From positions 1 through 7,464 of the forward strand of contig JAKSDE010000199.1 in the NCBI GenBank assembly GCA_022360235.1: 7,464 nt of DNA, in the 5' to 3' direction. The notes under the pieces were generated by a model. The model did not search any database. It was not told where the DNA came from and saw only the letters and a list, made by a program, of their open reading frames with translations. Made by a program: the position numbers and the translations under genes. Shown here one piece after another: positions 1 through 6,187 of the stretch; positions within the stretch are counted from its first letter, which is position 1, and every line of letters begins with the position of its first letter. This DNA is from Cytophagales bacterium. Lineage in GTDB: Bacteria; Bacteroidota; Bacteroidia; Cytophagales; Amoebophilaceae.

Positions 1-35
1 AAAAATAGCACCATCGAGCGTTATGAAGGGGCGAC
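1..35 (-). repeat. Left copy of an inverted repeat pair (partner 1604-1635)
   Basis: Read on the minus strand, this stretch directly follows and slightly overlaps the stop codon of the TrpF-like gene. It matches 1604-1635 on the plus strand at about 30 of 32 aligned bases, apart from a 3-base gap. The shared core is GCTCGATGGTGCTATTTTT. It may continue beyond the left edge. It ends in a T run, but I see no convincing terminator stem. Confidence 0.75.
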
Positions 36-661
36 TAATCCATTTCTAACACCTCTAGTATATCCGCTAATCCACTAAAATCCTTATACCCTGGCTTGAT
101 TTCTTCGCCTCCTTGTAAGGCAATACCTCGGATTTTTGTTTTTTCAAGCAAGAGGGGCAAATTGTCTGAGAATAAATTAAAGGCCTGAATGATCGGAAAA
201 TACGTGGCCAATTGTATAATATTTTGCTGAAGTTGTGTAACAACTTGTTCATTAACTTGTGTTGTTTCGATCAGGAAATAGCTAATATGGGGTGAATACT
301 TATCCATGAACTCATGAAGCGCTTCTACGCTTTCAGCACCTCGGAGTACGAGGCGGAGGATGACAGGAACATTGAGAGGAAGTACTGTATCTAAAACTCC
401 CTGATCATTTAACTGAATATAATCCAGTGTATAATTTTTAAGAATATTTTCGATGATTTGCAGATTATTCGTCGCAAGCTCTCCTACAAATTTTACCCCT
501 GAAATCCATGCTGTAATCTCTTTAAACTTATTAGGGCTTATGTAATGAGGATGTGCTTTATCTACAGGAAAACCCATGAGTGTGGCGCCCATCCCAGCAC
601 AATATCTAGCATCACTTAAATTATTGACTTCACTAATTTTTATAAGTATCTTTGAAGCCAT
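35..661 (-). CDS. TrpF-like (phosphoribosylanthranilate isomerase-like) barrel protein, probably not a working TrpF
   Basis: This 208-residue protein has the length and layout of TrpF, the (beta/alpha)8 enzyme that isomerises phosphoribosylanthranilate in tryptophan synthesis. The N-terminal strand (residues 6-10, LIKIS), the following NNLSDARYCAGMGA, the YISP at 40-43, the FVGELATNN at 58-66, the YIQLN at 81-85 and the C-terminal GGEEIKPGYKD at 184-194 line up with the family's KICG, DA..A...GAD, YVSP, VGVF, VQLHG and PGVKD segments. The key residues differ: the catalytic Cys is Ser10, the His of QLHG is Asn85, and the catalytic Asp region reads FLIET with Glu132. The GGTG phosphate loop is not visible. 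The start at 661 is chosen because an AAAGG lies just upstream and the first strand begins at residue 4. No other trp gene is in the window. The fold is fairly certain; the activity is doubtful, so no gene symbol is given. Confidence 0.72.
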   Translation of the reverse strand: MASKILIKISEVNNLSDARYCAGMGATLMGFPVDKAHPHYISPNKFKEITAWISGVKFVGELATNNLQIIENILKNYTLDYIQLNDQGVLDTVLPLNVPVILRLVLRGAESVEALHEFMDKYSPHISYFLIETTQVNEQVVTQLQQNIIQLATYFPIIQAFNLFSDNLPLLLEKTKIRGIALQGGEEIKPGYKDFSGLADILEVLEMD

Positions 662-700
662 AACCTTTACTTAAGTTTTTAATTTTAACTATGAGAGAAA

Positions 701-742
701 GAAATAGGTGGATAAAAACATAACAATTGCCTCATCTATTTC
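701..742. repeat. Imperfect inverted repeat in the divergent TrpF-like/thioredoxin spacer
   Basis: GAAATAGGTG at 701-710 pairs with CATCTATTTC at 733-742 at nine of ten positions, with a 22-base loop. It lies about 40 bases upstream of the TrpF-like start on the minus strand and more than 150 bases before the thioredoxin start. It could be a leader hairpin or a protein-binding dyad. The arms are AT-rich and the loop is long, so chance is possible. Confidence 0.35.
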
Positions 743-866
743 TATAGCTGTCACTTTAAGCTATTTATTTAGATGCCACTAAACAAATCGTCTAGTCAAA
801 CAATAGATAGCTCAATAAAAAGAGTAGTAGTACGCTACCCTATTTTAAACTTTGTCGTAAAATTAA

Positions 867-874
867 TATACTTG
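867..874 (+). promoter_or_regulatory. Candidate Bacteroidota -7 element for the thioredoxin gene
   Basis: TATACTTG matches seven of eight positions of the Bacteroidota -7 consensus TAnnTTTG and lies 21 bases before the thioredoxin ATG. The expected upstream TTTG is not at normal spacing: the nearby TTTG at 851-854 is only 12 bases away. The call rests on the -7 match and its position, and implies a short leader. Confidence 0.35.
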
Positions 875-895
875 TAAAACAAAAAACAAAAGAAA

Positions 896-1270
896 ATGAT
901 TATAGGTGTACAAACAGATTCAGAACTCAAGAAAGTCTTGAAAGATAATGAAAAAGTAGTAATTGAGTATTTTGCGGATTGGTGTGGGCATTGTAGGCTA
1001 CTTATCCCTAAATTCCATAAAATGTCTAAAGAAGAACGATTCAAAGATATTATGTTTGTTAGGGTAGACACCGAGGAATACCCCACTGCAAAATTTTTTC
1101 TTAGCAAATTGGGGGTGGATGACATACAAGACATACCGCACATCAGTACCTTTAAAAATGGTGTGCTCCTAGAAGAAGAGTCTACAAGCGATGAAAAAGT
1201 TATCTTGAAGATGATCGAAAAACTTAAGGGAAACCACGATGAAGCGCACAAGCATTCAAAAACTTGTTGA
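896..1270 (+). CDS. Thioredoxin-family protein with WCGHC active site
   Basis: This is a 124-residue single-domain thioredoxin, a cytoplasmic dithiol-disulfide exchange protein; no signal peptide or membrane segment is visible. The strand VVIEYFADW leads into the redox site WCGHC at residues 29-33, which carries the protein-disulfide-isomerase type dipeptide Gly-His rather than the Gly-Pro of classical TrxA. The cis-proline is Pro81 in DIPHISTFKNG, followed by the expected last strand and helix. An extra tail of about 12 residues is rich in His and ends in Cys124. The last codons overlap the start of the next gene by 32 bases, so the two are probably cotranscribed and translationally coupled. 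ATG 896 is preceded by an A-rich stretch, usual in Bacteroidota. The family is certain. The physiological partner is unknown; peroxiredoxin reduction is a guess from related operons. Confidence 0.9.
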   Translation: MIIGVQTDSELKKVLKDNEKVVIEYFADWCGHCRLLIPKFHKMSKEERFKDIMFVRVDTEEYPTAKFFLSKLGVDDIQDIPHISTFKNGVLLEEESTSDEKVILKMIEKLKGNHDEAHKHSKTC

Positions 1271-1481
1271 GAACGAAACGCTGGGTAATTTACGTAAGGC
1301 AGAGAAAGCAATTGTAGAAGAAAAAGTACCTCCCATCGAGGTAGAAGGAGAAAATGAAGGAGAAAAATTAACGCACGTGCTTGCTGCTAGCTGGATTCTA
1401 GAAAAAATAAAGAAGGGGAAGATGAACTTCCAAGAGGCATTTAGAGCCTATGCTAAACGAGTGAGAAGCGCCATTGGTTAA
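1239..1481 (+). CDS. Small helical protein, DUF6952-like, overlapping the thioredoxin gene
   Basis: This 80-residue protein begins inside the thioredoxin gene in another frame. Its ATG at 1239 has a real Shine-Dalgarno-like AAGGG at 1226-1230, stronger than its neighbours' starts, which supports the overlapping start. The sequence is charged and should be mostly helical. It has an acidic middle (EVEGENEGEKL, residues 34-44) and a basic C-terminal end (YAKRVRSAIG). From memory, Bacteroidota often carry a small protein of this size and C-terminal pattern (KRV.(S/G)(S/A)I) right after a thioredoxin gene, now called DUF6952; that is the basis of the call. It has no Cys, so it is unlikely to be a redox substrate. 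It may be a partner or regulator of the thioredoxin, but no function is known. Confidence 0.7.
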   Translation: MKRTSIQKLVENETLGNLRKAEKAIVEEKVPPIEVEGENEGEKLTHVLAASWILEKIKKGKMNFQEAFRAYAKRVRSAIG

Positions 1482-1603
1482 CTATTATAAACACAGCTAC
1501 TCATTTAGCACCTCAATGCCCCTTAAATTAGCCTTCAACGAGGCTACAGGAGGATAGGTAACTTTCACGTGTTAGTTCAATAAAGAAGCTTACAAGCTCA
1601 ATA

Positions 1604-1635
1604 GTCGACCCTTAATGCTCGATGGTGCTATTTTT
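1604..1635 (+). repeat. Right copy of the inverted repeat pair (partner 1-35)
   Basis: This is the plus-strand counterpart of the left-edge sequence, with two substitutions and a three-base deletion in the aligned part. Together the two copies bracket the TrpF-like, thioredoxin and DUF6952-like genes in inverted orientation. It could be the end of a mobile element or a dispersed intergenic repeat of this genome. Both copies end in a T run. Confidence 0.75.
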
Positions 1636-1660
1636 TAGTTCTTAGTTCATGGTTTCGATA

Positions 1661-1790
1661 GGGGACTGTAGAAGACACTCCTTTCCTAGTCAAAAAGTTG
1701 CTCGATATACTCCTTGAGCACTGTATTTGAATAGAAACGAGTAAACAATGACGGAATGGAAGCAATTCCTGCCCAGTTTTCTACAGCCCC
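1661..1790. mobile_element. Possible 130-bp IS remnant or MITE bounded by short inverted ends
   Basis: The left end GGGGACTGTAGAA (1661-1673) and the reverse complement of the right end, GGGGCTGTAGAA (1779-1790), match except for one inserted A. Such G-rich ends followed by CTGTAGAA resemble IS termini. The interior shows no further symmetry except a seven-base hairpin (1699-1705 with 1714-1720, one G:T pair). I find no target-site duplication at the borders, so a decayed or chance structure is possible. Confidence 0.33.
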
Positions 1791-1823
1791 TCTGAACGCC
1801 ATTTTTCAAAGGTGGATCTCTAG

Positions 1824-2036
1824 GGAGATGGGTGTAAGAAGTTTGTAGAATACGTATCTGTGAGTATCAAGCATGGTTTGGGGGCTGAGGACGCGTTAGG
1901 TGGGCCTATTAAAATGCATGGACAACATGTTATAGTAGGGAGCTTAAATATCGAGTTTCGAAAGAAGTTTAATAGAAGAAAAGCAGATGAGCAAAAAAGG
2001 ACGTGTATTGGTGGCTATGAGTGGTGGTATAGATAG
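1824..2036 (+). pseudogene. Possible coding remnant running into the start of mnmA
   Basis: A frame opens after a TAG at 1821-1823 and runs 70 codons to a TAG at 2034-2036, overlapping the first 50 bases of mnmA in another frame. The part before mnmA reads like ordinary protein (for example KKFVEYVSVSIKHG, then GGPIKMHGQHVIVGSLNIEF) with balanced codons. There is no good start codon with a ribosome site, and the frame upstream of the TAG is also protein-like for about ten codons. This suggests the 3' end of a broken gene. I do not recognise the family, and a chance open frame is possible. Confidence 0.25.
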
Positions 2037-3096
2037 CTCAGTAGCTGCTGTCATGTTAAAAGAGCAGGGCTATGAGGTAATAGGTATTACTATGAAAACG
2101 TGGGACTATACCACCGCAGGAGGTAGTAAAAAAGAGACGGGTTGTTGTAGCCTCGATGCTATGAATGATGCGCGTAACATAGCAGTCAACATGGATATTC
2201 CACACTTCATCCTAGATATTCGAGAAGAGTTTGGCGACTATGTCATTAATCATTTCACAGATGAATACCTAGCAGGTAGAACACCCAATCCTTGTGTGTT
2301 ATGTAATACCCATATTAAGTGGGATGCGCTTTTGAAAAGAGCAGACAAGCTTGACTGTGCGTTTATCGCTACAGGCCATTACGCCAACATTCGCCAAGAA
2401 AATGGGCGCTTTGTCATCTCAAAAGGGAAGGATAAAAACAAAGATCAATCTTATGCGCTTTGGGGAATTTCACAAGAAAGTTTGAGTAGAACTATCTTTC
2501 CCTTAGGAAACTTAACCAAATCAGCCATACGAGCATTTGCCCAAGAAAGAGGCTTCCATGACTTGCTTCGTAAATCAGAATCGTATGAGATATGCTTTGT
2601 GCCTGACAATGACTATCGAGGCTTTTTAAAGCGGAGGATAGAAGGCTTAGAAGAGAATATGAAAGGAGGGGAGTTTGTACTCGAAGATGGTACAGTAGTA
2701 GGCCATCACGAAGGCTATCCATTTTATACAGTAGGTCAAAGAAAAGGGCTAGGTATTGCCTTAGGCTATCCAGTATATGTGACAGCTATACAGCCCAACA
2801 AAAACCGTGTTGTATTAGGTACCTTTGATGAGTTAGCTAGAGACGGTATGTACGTCAACAAGTTAAGTATGGTCAAGTATGCTGATTTGAACGGGCAAAA
2901 AGTAGATACCATCACTAAAGTAAGATATAACGATAGAGGCACACCAGCTGTTATTGAGCAAGCAGGAGATACCATGAAAGTATTTTTTGGAAAAGGTGTT
3001 CATGCCGTTGCACCAGGGCAGGCTGCTGTATTCTATGAAGGAGAAGATGTGATAGGAGGAGGGTGGATAGCTTCTTCTTTTCACCAGAATCCATAA
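1987..3096 (+). CDS. mnmA: tRNA-specific 2-thiouridylase MnmA
   Basis: MnmA activates the C2 carbonyl of wobble uridine U34 in tRNA-Lys, -Glu and -Gln with ATP and transfers persulfide sulfur to give 2-thiouridine. All landmarks are present in 369 residues, a normal length. The ATP-binding PP-loop SGGIDSS is at 12-18. The catalytic cysteine is Cys103 in NPCVLCN, the CATGHYA-like element reads FIATGHYA at 126-133, and the second, persulfide-carrying cysteine is Cys203 in YEICFV. The C-terminal barrel begins around residue 230 and includes GQRKGLGIALGYPVYV (250-265). The DKNKDQSYALWG segment (149-160) is the tRNA-contacting part. ATG 1987 is chosen because the first strand, RVLVAMSGG, would be cut by the next ATG (2017). 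The gene faces hemB tail to tail with 60 bases between and no clear terminator. It appears intact and essential-type. Confidence 0.97.
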   Translation: MSKKGRVLVAMSGGIDSSVAAVMLKEQGYEVIGITMKTWDYTTAGGSKKETGCCSLDAMNDARNIAVNMDIPHFILDIREEFGDYVINHFTDEYLAGRTPNPCVLCNTHIKWDALLKRADKLDCAFIATGHYANIRQENGRFVISKGKDKNKDQSYALWGISQESLSRTIFPLGNLTKSAIRAFAQERGFHDLLRKSESYEICFVPDNDYRGFLKRRIEGLEENMKGGEFVLEDGTVVGHHEGYPFYTVGQRKGLGIALGYPVYVTAIQPNKNRVVLGTFDELARDGMYVNKLSMVKYADLNGQKVDTITKVRYNDRGTPAVIEQAGDTMKVFFGKGVHAVAPGQAAVFYEGEDVIGGGWIASSFHQNP

Positions 3097-3156
3097 CCCT
3101 CCCTTCCTTTACATGCAAGGTCTGTATTGGAGTGTTGCTAAATATAGAACGAGCCT

Positions 3157-4143
3157 TTAGAAATTAGACTTATTAAGTAGTTTGGCATACTCTTTTGTAA
3201 AATAAGATAAAATTATATCTGCCCCTGCTCGCTTAATGCTTATTAAGCTTTCAAGCATGACTTCTTTTTCGTCTAACCAACCATTTTGAGCTGCTGCTTT
3301 TATCATAACGTACTCACCACTTGCATTATAAGCAGCGACGGGAAGGTTGTAACAGTCTTTCAGCGCTTTAATTACATCTAAATAACATATGGCTGGTTTA
3401 ACCATCAAAACATCCGCCCCTTCCTGAATATCAAGTGTTGCTTCGACAAGTGCCTCTCTTCTATTAGCAGGATTCATTTGATATGTTTTTTTATCTATCT
3501 TTTTAGGTGTACTACCTAGTGCCTCTCTGAAAGGTTCGTAAAGCGCACTTGCATACTTTGCTGTATAAGCCATGATGAGTACTTCTTTGAATCCTTCCTT
3601 ATCTAACACTTCTCTGATATAGCCTATCCTCCCATCCATCATATCTGAAGGACCAATAATATCTGTACCTGCTTGGGCTTGTGCTAACGCCATCTTTCCC
3701 AAGATCGGTAAGGTCTCATCATTTAAAATTGCTTCCTTTTGATATACACCATCATGCCCATCACTACTATAGGCATCCATAGCTACATCGGTCATCAAAT
3801 AGGCTTCAGGGAAGTGAGTTTTAATCTTTCGAACAGTCTTTAAATAAATACTTTCTGGATTATAACTTTCTGACGCGAACTGATCCTTTAACGTATCGTC
3901 GATAAAAGGAAAGAGGCAGAAGTTCTTAACACCTAATAGTATGCACTCTTCTATTTCTTTAAGTAATGAAGCTACAGTGTGACGATAAACACCGGGCATA
4001 GAAGGTACTGCTTCTTTAGTACCGTCTCCATCTTTTAGGAAAAGAGGGAAAATGAAATCTTCTAAAGATAGCTTTGTCTCTTCCAACAATGCTCTAATGA
4101 CGTCTGACTTTCTACTTCTTCTGGGTCTTCTAATAATCTTCAT
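3157..4143 (-). CDS. hemB: Delta-aminolevulinic acid dehydratase (porphobilinogen synthase) HemB
   Basis: HemB condenses two 5-aminolevulinate molecules to porphobilinogen, an early step of heme synthesis. The 328-residue length is typical. The two Schiff-base lysines are Lys196 in AYTAKYAS and Lys249 in MVKPA. Other family marks are RPRRSRK at the N-terminus, GPSDMMDGR at 164-172 and YNASGEY at 272-278. The metal loop reads DVAMDAYSSDGHDG (119-132): Asp123 and Asp131, with Ala121 between them, replace the three zinc cysteines of DVCLC....GHCG enzymes. This is therefore the zinc-independent, magnesium/potassium type, by family knowledge. The start at 4143 gives the normal N-terminal arm. No other heme gene lies in the window, so whether the pathway is complete cannot be seen here. 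It is transcribed divergently from the M20 dipeptidase. Confidence 0.96.
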   Translation of the reverse strand: MKIIRRPRRSRKSDVIRALLEETKLSLEDFIFPLFLKDGDGTKEAVPSMPGVYRHTVASLLKEIEECILLGVKNFCLFPFIDDTLKDQFASESYNPESIYLKTVRKIKTHFPEAYLMTDVAMDAYSSDGHDGVYQKEAILNDETLPILGKMALAQAQAGTDIIGPSDMMDGRIGYIREVLDKEGFKEVLIMAYTAKYASALYEPFREALGSTPKKIDKKTYQMNPANRREALVEATLDIQEGADVLMVKPAICYLDVIKALKDCYNLPVAAYNASGEYVMIKAAAQNGWLDEKEVMLESLISIKRAGADIILSYFTKEYAKLLNKSNF

Positions 4144-4198
4144 AAGGTTTTTTATTCTTTATAGTTATCTTTCTCTGTAAATTTTTGAATTCAATCTA

Positions 4199-4206
4199 CG
4201 AAGGTA
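4199..4206 (-). promoter_or_regulatory. Weak candidate -7 element for hemB
   Basis: On the minus strand this reads TACCTTCG, one base off the Bacteroidota -7 consensus TAnnTTTG, about 56 bases before the hemB start. The upstream region is T-rich but shows no clean TTTG at the expected spacing. Offered only as the best match in the spacer. Confidence 0.2.
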
Positions 4207-4277
4207 AGACTAAAAAATTAAAATAAAAAGTAAAAATAGAAAGTTTGAGTATTTAATGCACTATAGCTAAAAATATT

Positions 4278-4301
4278 CTTGTGAAAAGATCGTTTCACAA
4301 G
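4278..4301. repeat. Perfect 9-bp hairpin or operator-like dyad upstream of hemB
   Basis: CTTGTGAAA (4278-4286) and TTTCACAAG (4293-4301) are perfect complements around a six-base loop. On the minus strand the stem is followed by AATATTTTT, giving a terminator-like look in the hemB direction. On the plus strand it is followed by an A-rich run. No gene upstream on the minus strand needs a terminator here, so an operator or a leader attenuator in a long hemB transcript is plausible. Confidence 0.55.
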
Positions 4302-4356
4302 GAAAAATAAAATATAGACCCTTAGGTGGACAACCGGATTTTTCTGCAAAGCGTAT

Positions 4357-4394
4357 GGATCTTCGTTTATAATTTGGGTCTTCGTTTATAATTA
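4357..4394 (+). repeat. 19-bp tandem direct repeat with TATAAT boxes before the dipeptidase gene
   Basis: GGATCTTCGTTTATAATTT (4357-4375) is followed at once by GGGTCTTCGTTTATAATTA (4376-4394), identical at 17 of 19 positions. Each copy contains TATAAT, 61 and 42 bases before the M20 ATG. They may be duplicated promoter -10 boxes or paired regulator sites. They do not fit the Bacteroidota TAnnTTTG pattern exactly. Confidence 0.55.
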
Positions 4395-4434
4395 GTAAAT
4401 TTAAGAATCTATTTTTAACTTCTATTTCAAAAAC

Positions 4435-5832
4435 ATGCATACCTTAACTAAAATGCAAGCTATAAAGAACTATATAGCCAGTAATAAAGCGCGCTTCTTA
4501 GGTGAACTCATTGACTTTTTGCGTATTCCTTCTGTTAGTACTGCCCAAAAATTTTCTGAAGACGTCAGAAAAGCAGCTAAGTTTGTTAAACAAAAACTGT
4601 TAATAGCAGGGGTTGATAAGGTTATGTTGATCGATACAGAAGGACACCCTTTAGTATATGGAGAAAAAATTATTGATAAAAACCTACCTACTGTATTGGT
4701 TTATGGTCACTATGACGTCCAACCGGCCGATCCTTACGAACTTTGGGATACACCTCCTTTCGAGCCTGCCATAAGAGATGGAAAGATCTATGCCAGAGGC
4801 GCTTCTGATGATAAAGGCCAGGTGTACATACACATAAAGGCCTTCGAAACAATGCTTGCTACCAAGCAATTACCTTGTAATGTTAAATTTTTGATCGAAG
4901 GAGAAGAAGAAAAGGGATCTGAAAGTATCACGCTTTTTCTTAAAAACAAAGAAAACCATGCACGCATAAAGGCCGATACAGTCCTCGTGTCAGATACTTC
5001 TTTATTATCCCTAGCACAGCCTTCACTAGATGTAGGACTTAGGGGGATCGTCTATCTAGAAGTAGAGGTGACAGGCGCTAATAAAGACTTACATTCTGGA
5101 ACGTATGGAGGAGCAGTTGCCAACCCGCTCAATGTCCTTTGTAAAATGATCGCTTCTTTGAAAGACGAAAATAATCGAATTACTATTCCTGGCTTTTATG
5201 ATAAGGTTGTAGCACTCTCAGAAGAGGAGCGAGCGGAACTTAATAAGATACCTTTTGATTTAGCCACTTATAAAAAAGAACTTGGCATAGAAGACATTGA
5301 AGGGGAGAAAGGGTACACTACAATAGAACGAACAGGTACGAGACCCTCCTTAGATGTGAATGGTATGTGGGGAGGATATGTAGAAGAAGGCGTAAAAACA
5401 ATACTTCCAGCAAAAGCACATGCCAAAATATCGATGCGCCTTGCTCCTCACCAAGAAGCAAAAGAAATTAAGAAACTATTCATCAGCTATTTCACTTCGA
5501 TAGCCCCCAAAAGTGTTAAAGTAAATGTAAAAGCCTACGCAGGAGAAGGTAACCCTTTCCTAGTTAATGCTACTTCAGTATCCTTTCAAGCGGCGAGTAA
5601 AGCTTTTGAAGAGGTGTGGGGAAAGCGTCCTATTCCAGTACGGTGTGGAGGAACTATTCCTATTATCGTAACCTTTAAAGAAATGCTAGGCTTTGATATT
5701 GCTATGATGGGCTTTGGACTTGAATCAGATGTTGTTCACTCACCGAATGAGAATTTTAGTGTACATAACTTTTTCAAAGGTATAGAGACAGTCATCGCAT
5801 TTTACGAGCATTTTGTTAGGTTACATAAGTAA
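4435..5832 (+). CDS. M20-family metallo-dipeptidase (carnosinase-like)
   Basis: This 465-residue cytosolic zinc peptidase belongs to the M20 family and is close in layout to the CNDP/PepV-like dipeptidases, which cut short peptides. The metal site is complete. His92 is in YGHYDVQP with Asp94, and bridging Asp125 is in ARGASDDKG. Glu158 (general base) and Glu159 lie in EGEEEKGS. Asp187 is in VSDT, and His435 is in VVHSPNENF. The lid or dimerisation domain lies roughly between residues 200 and 385 and carries His220 in DLHSG, which in relatives reaches into the partner's active site. No signal peptide is seen. ATG 4435 is taken as the start, though Met7 (4453) is possible because neither has a clear ribosome site. 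In a host-dependent bacterium the likely role is recycling imported peptides to amino acids; that is inference. Exact substrates cannot be told. Confidence 0.93.
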   Translation: MHTLTKMQAIKNYIASNKARFLGELIDFLRIPSVSTAQKFSEDVRKAAKFVKQKLLIAGVDKVMLIDTEGHPLVYGEKIIDKNLPTVLVYGHYDVQPADPYELWDTPPFEPAIRDGKIYARGASDDKGQVYIHIKAFETMLATKQLPCNVKFLIEGEEEKGSESITLFLKNKENHARIKADTVLVSDTSLLSLAQPSLDVGLRGIVYLEVEVTGANKDLHSGTYGGAVANPLNVLCKMIASLKDENNRITIPGFYDKVVALSEEERAELNKIPFDLATYKKELGIEDIEGEKGYTTIERTGTRPSLDVNGMWGGYVEEGVKTILPAKAHAKISMRLAPHQEAKEIKKLFISYFTSIAPKSVKVNVKAYAGEGNPFLVNATSVSFQAASKAFEEVWGKRPIPVRCGGTIPIIVTFKEMLGFDIAMMGFGLESDVVHSPNENFSVHNFFKGIETVIAFYEHFVRLHK

Positions 5833-5956
5833 TGCATTTTTTTACCCCATAGAATTAGATTTGACGCACTATTTTTTCTTTAATGTTACTACATTACGCG
5901 CCCCGCTCAGGATTTCTTAACGCCACTCACTCAATGTGTGTAACTGTTTTCTGGGA

Positions 5957-5991
5957 TTTGCGTATAATTAAAAAAAAGATTAGTATATTTG
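5957..5991 (+). promoter_or_regulatory. Bacteroidota-type promoter for the ankyrin lipoprotein locus
   Basis: TTTG at 5957-5960 and an exact TAnnTTTG element, TATATTTG, at 5984-5991 are separated by 23 bases. This is at the long end of the spacing reported for the Bacteroidota housekeeping sigma factor. Transcription would begin near 5997, followed by AAAGGA (5999-6004). The promoter places translation downstream of about 6000 and argues against the ATG at 5883 being the true start of the lipoprotein. Confidence 0.6.
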
Positions 5992-6187
5992 CTACAATAA
6001 AGGAACTAACATTACAACAAAACATTAGACACATACTTAAAAGTTATTTACCTATCGCCTTAGTCGCTACACTCACAGTAGTAGGATGTGTAAAAAAAGG
6101 CACTAATGATCAGCTTCCTTCTGATCCTCAAGAAAAACCAACAGAACCTAAAAACGGTGCGGATGTCAATGCAGAGAATAATAATCT

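Larger units (their letters stand above)
1482..1986. other. 505-base spacer without an intact gene, carrying repeat and IS-like debris
   Basis: No intact gene of usual length lies here. The spacer contains a six-base perfect hairpin (TAGCCT at 1529-1534 with AGGCTA at 1541-1546), the right copy of the window-edge inverted repeat (1604-1635), a pair of short IS-like inverted ends (1661-1673 and 1779-1790) and a long open frame running into mnmA (1824-2036). A 38-residue minus-strand open frame (1686-1802) is also present. The mix looks like decayed mobile or coding DNA rather than a single regulatory region. No tRNA or other recognisable RNA gene is seen. Confidence 0.6.

Noticed and set aside
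835..1311. 158-codon minus-strand frame opposite the thioredoxin gene
   Set aside because: The plus strand holds a clear thioredoxin with active site; the antisense translation is Ser/Phe-rich and unrecognisable.
1545..1580. Strong AGGAGG ribosome site at 1548-1553 suggesting a small gene
   Set aside because: The nearest downstream GTG gives only a few codons before a stop.
1482..1986. tRNA or other structured RNA gene in the spacer
   Set aside because: No T-loop or anticodon-arm pattern and no long stem was found; the hairpins seen are six to seven bases.
3097..3156. Bidirectional terminator between mnmA and hemB
   Set aside because: Only a four-base stem (CCTT/AAGG) is visible in the 60-base spacer and there is no T run.
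5808..5843. Terminator after the dipeptidase gene
   Set aside because: There is a run of seven T at 5837-5843, but the only stem is five bases with an 18-base loop, too weak to call.
5883..6023. Upstream extension of the lipoprotein frame from ATG 5883
   Set aside because: It would put the lipobox cysteine at residue 69, lies before the exact TAnnTTTG promoter, and the added residues do not look like a signal peptide.
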